This document shows, one piece after another, positions 62,604 to 64,000 of a DNA stretch of 64,000 nucleotides (positions are counted from its first letter, which is position 1; each line of letters starts with the position of its first letter). The notes below the pieces were generated by a model that was given only the letters and a program-made list of their open reading frames with translations, ran no database searches and had not been told where the DNA came from. Where the stretch lies: the NCBI GenBank assembly GCA_963765105.1, contig CAVXUW010000002.1:1054001-1118000 (forward strand), given 5' to 3'. Made by a program: the position numbers and the translations under genes. The DNA is from CALMEC01 sp963765105 (GTDB lineage: Bacteria; Actinomycetota; Thermoleophilia; Miltoncostaeales; Miltoncostaeaceae).

Positions 62604-64000
62604 CTATTTCGGCAAGCGGTAGTTCAGGTCGGCGCCGACGTCCTCGACGTCGATCTGGGCACGTTGAAGGTGGCCGGCGTAGTCCCAGTTCATGGATTGC
62701 CACTTGGTGAACTGGTCAAGCACCCATATTCCCGATTGACGCCCGCCGTTGCCGGAACGACCATTTCCGCCGAACGGAAGGTGCGATTCGGCGCCGGCGG
62801 TGGAGTTGTTGACGCTCACCATCCCGGCGCTCACACCGGCCCGGAACAGGAACGCGGCCTCCGGTGAGGTGGTGTAGATGGCCGACGACAGGCCGTATCC
62901 GTGGCCGTTGGCCAAGGCGATGGCCTCGTCCATGGTGCGGAACGTGCCCACGCCCACCAAGGGGCCGAAGGTTTCGGTGAAGTACAGGGCATCGTCGGGG
63001 CGGATGCCGTCGACGATCGTGGGATGGACGAAAAGACCCGTGGACGGGTCGCCGACAAAGCCCTTCCGGCGGCTCTTCGCGGTGATGCGTCCCCGTCCCG
63101 ATGAGCCGCGCACCGTGTGGTGCGGTTCGATGAGGTCGAGGAACTCGAGGAAGCGGTCGAGGAACCGCTCGTTCATCAGCGGCCCGAACAGCACATCCTT
63201 CGTGGGGTCGCCGAGGGGCGCCTTCTCCACTGCGCGGGCGAACTTCGACATGAACTCGTCATGAACGTCCTCGTGGCAAAACACGGTTCCGAGTGAGGTG
63301 CAGCGTTGCCCACCAAAGGCGAAGCCCGAGAACACGGCGCCTTCGACGGCAAGATCGATGTCGGCGTCGGGCATCACGACGAGCGGGTTCTTGCCCCCGA
63401 GCTCGAGGCACGGGTTCTGCAGGTGACGGCCGCACAGCTCACCGATGCGCTCGCCGACGGCGCTTGAGCCGGTAAAGCCCACCTTGTTGACAAGGCCTTC
63501 ATCGAGCGCGGCTTCCAGGCCGGCGAACGTTGCCGGCCCGTCGGCGTGCACCACGTTGAGCACTCCTTTGGGGACACCGGCCTTAAGGAACAGGGTGGCC
63601 AGGGCGTTGGCGAGGGCCGGGGTGTACTCCGCCGGTTTCCACACGACGGTGTTGCCGCACACGAGTGCCGGCACGATGTACCAGGCCGGGACGGCGACGG
63701 GGAAGTTCCCGGCGGTAATGATCATGGAGACGCCAACGGGCACCCGGAAGGTAAAGAGCTGCTTGCTCGGCATCTCGCTCGGCACGGTCTGCCCGTACAG
63801 GCGACGTCCCTCACCGAGGAAGAAGTCGCACTGGTCAATGATCTCCTGCACCTCGCCGAGCGACTCGACGTACGGCTTGCCGATCTCCCGGGTCAAGAGA
63901 CGAGCCAGGGCGGGTTTATTGGCCTCGACGAGGCGTCCGGCCTGCTGGACGACGCGGGCCCGGCGAGGTGGGGGAGTGGCGCCCCAGGCATCCTGAACGG
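62604..64000 (-). CDS. Aldehyde dehydrogenase, N-terminus beyond window
   Basis: Reads from the right edge of the window (the coding sequence continues to base 64000 in the same frame). NAD(P) aldehyde dehydrogenase: GNFPVAVPAWYIVPALVCGNTVVWKPAEYTP, VGFTGSSAVGERIG, the general base Glu in CLELGGKNP, the nucleophile Cys in FGGQRCTSLG, and the end motif LPFGGNGRSGNGGR. The C-terminal segment (WDYAGHLQRAQID) resembles semialdehyde-type dehydrogenases, such as 2,5-dioxovalerate or aminoadipate semialdehyde. The substrate cannot be told. Confidence 0.92.
   Translation of the reverse strand, partial: VQDAWGATPPPRRARVVQQAGRLVEANKPALARLLTREIGKPYVESLGEVQEIIDQCDFFLGEGRRLYGQTVPSEMPSKQLFTFRVPVGVSMIITAGNFPVAVPAWYIVPALVCGNTVVWKPAEYTPALANALATLFLKAGVPKGVLNVVHADGPATFAGLEAALDEGLVNKVGFTGSSAVGERIGELCGRHLQNPCLELGGKNPLVVMPDADIDLAVEGAVFSGFAFGGQRCTSLGTVFCHEDVHDEFMSKFARAVEKAPLGDPTKDVLFGPLMNERFLDRFLEFLDLIEPHHTVRGSSGRGRITAKSRRKGFVGDPSTGLFVHPTIVDGIRPDDALYFTETFGPLVGVGTFRTMDEAIALANGHGYGLSSAIYTTSPEAAFLFRAGVSAGMVSVNNSTAGAESHLPFGGNGRSGNGGRQSGIWVLDQFTKWQSMNWDYAGHLQRAQIDVEDVGADLNYRLPK

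Overview
The window is one high-GC bacterial chromosome segment, almost wholly coding, with GTG and TTG starts common and neighbouring genes typically overlapping by four bases (GTGA, ATGA or TTGA). The gene content points to Actinomycetota: a GarA-like FHA gene followed by an FtsR-like MerR gene, an RsiG-like 'aerial mycelium' protein, a SepF/YggT division cluster, the paired HisG-short/HisZ system, a MurA with Asp at the catalytic Cys site, and several leaderless promoters (TAnnnT 6-8 bases before the start codon). The 16S sequence and the set of unnamed families fit a deep lineage such as Thermoleophilia (Solirubrobacterales/Gaiellales-like). That placement is an inference, not something I could search.

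Layout. 1-10021: amino-acid genes (leuB, ilvE, citramalate synthase, a DegT-type aminotransferase, argH), a GAF-GGDEF diguanylate cyclase on the other strand, then mpg and tyrS. 10022-15600: a complete rRNA operon (promoter, leader hairpins, 16S, spacer without tRNA, 23S, 5S, terminator), with complementary sequences flanking 16S and 23S that form RNase III-type processing stems. 15622-25600: a mixed region with an FAD oxidoreductase, xseAB and a sensor kinase/regulator pair. It also holds a minus-strand group made of a secreted protein, a 45-residue Arg-rich peptide, an ABC exporter and a protein kinase, followed by three small genes, one of them a CDGSH iron-sulfur protein. 25725-32908: murA and the histidine operon hisZGDBHAF. 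34403-41151: ridA, a CCA-transferase-like gene and the pgeF-yggS-sepF-proC-yggT-DUF167-lspA-rluD cluster. 41268-53415: rpsB-tsf-pyrH-frr-uppS-cdsA and, beyond a reverse-strand GGDEF-EAL gene, dxr-rseP-ispG-proS. 53412-64000: an OsmC gene with an in-frame TGA, tRNA-Pro, a phosphatidyltransferase, the rsiG-like/FHA/ftsR trio, apt, a beta-CASP hydrolase, ferritin, an unusual FtsH-like protease and a partial aldehyde dehydrogenase.

Most notable. (1) The OsmC-family gene reads through TGA exactly where relatives carry the peroxidatic Cys, with a hairpin just downstream, so it is probably a selenoprotein. (2) The Arg/Thr-rich mini-protein with a strong ribosome-binding site sits upstream of an exporter and an atypical kinase, separated from the exporter by a 12-bp hairpin; this is a candidate undescribed secretion or modification unit. 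(3) hisG appears to start at ATT. (4) proS carries two +1 frameshifts about 75 bases apart. (5) c-di-GMP signalling recurs: two turnover enzymes plus an RsiG-like protein with a variant ligand motif.
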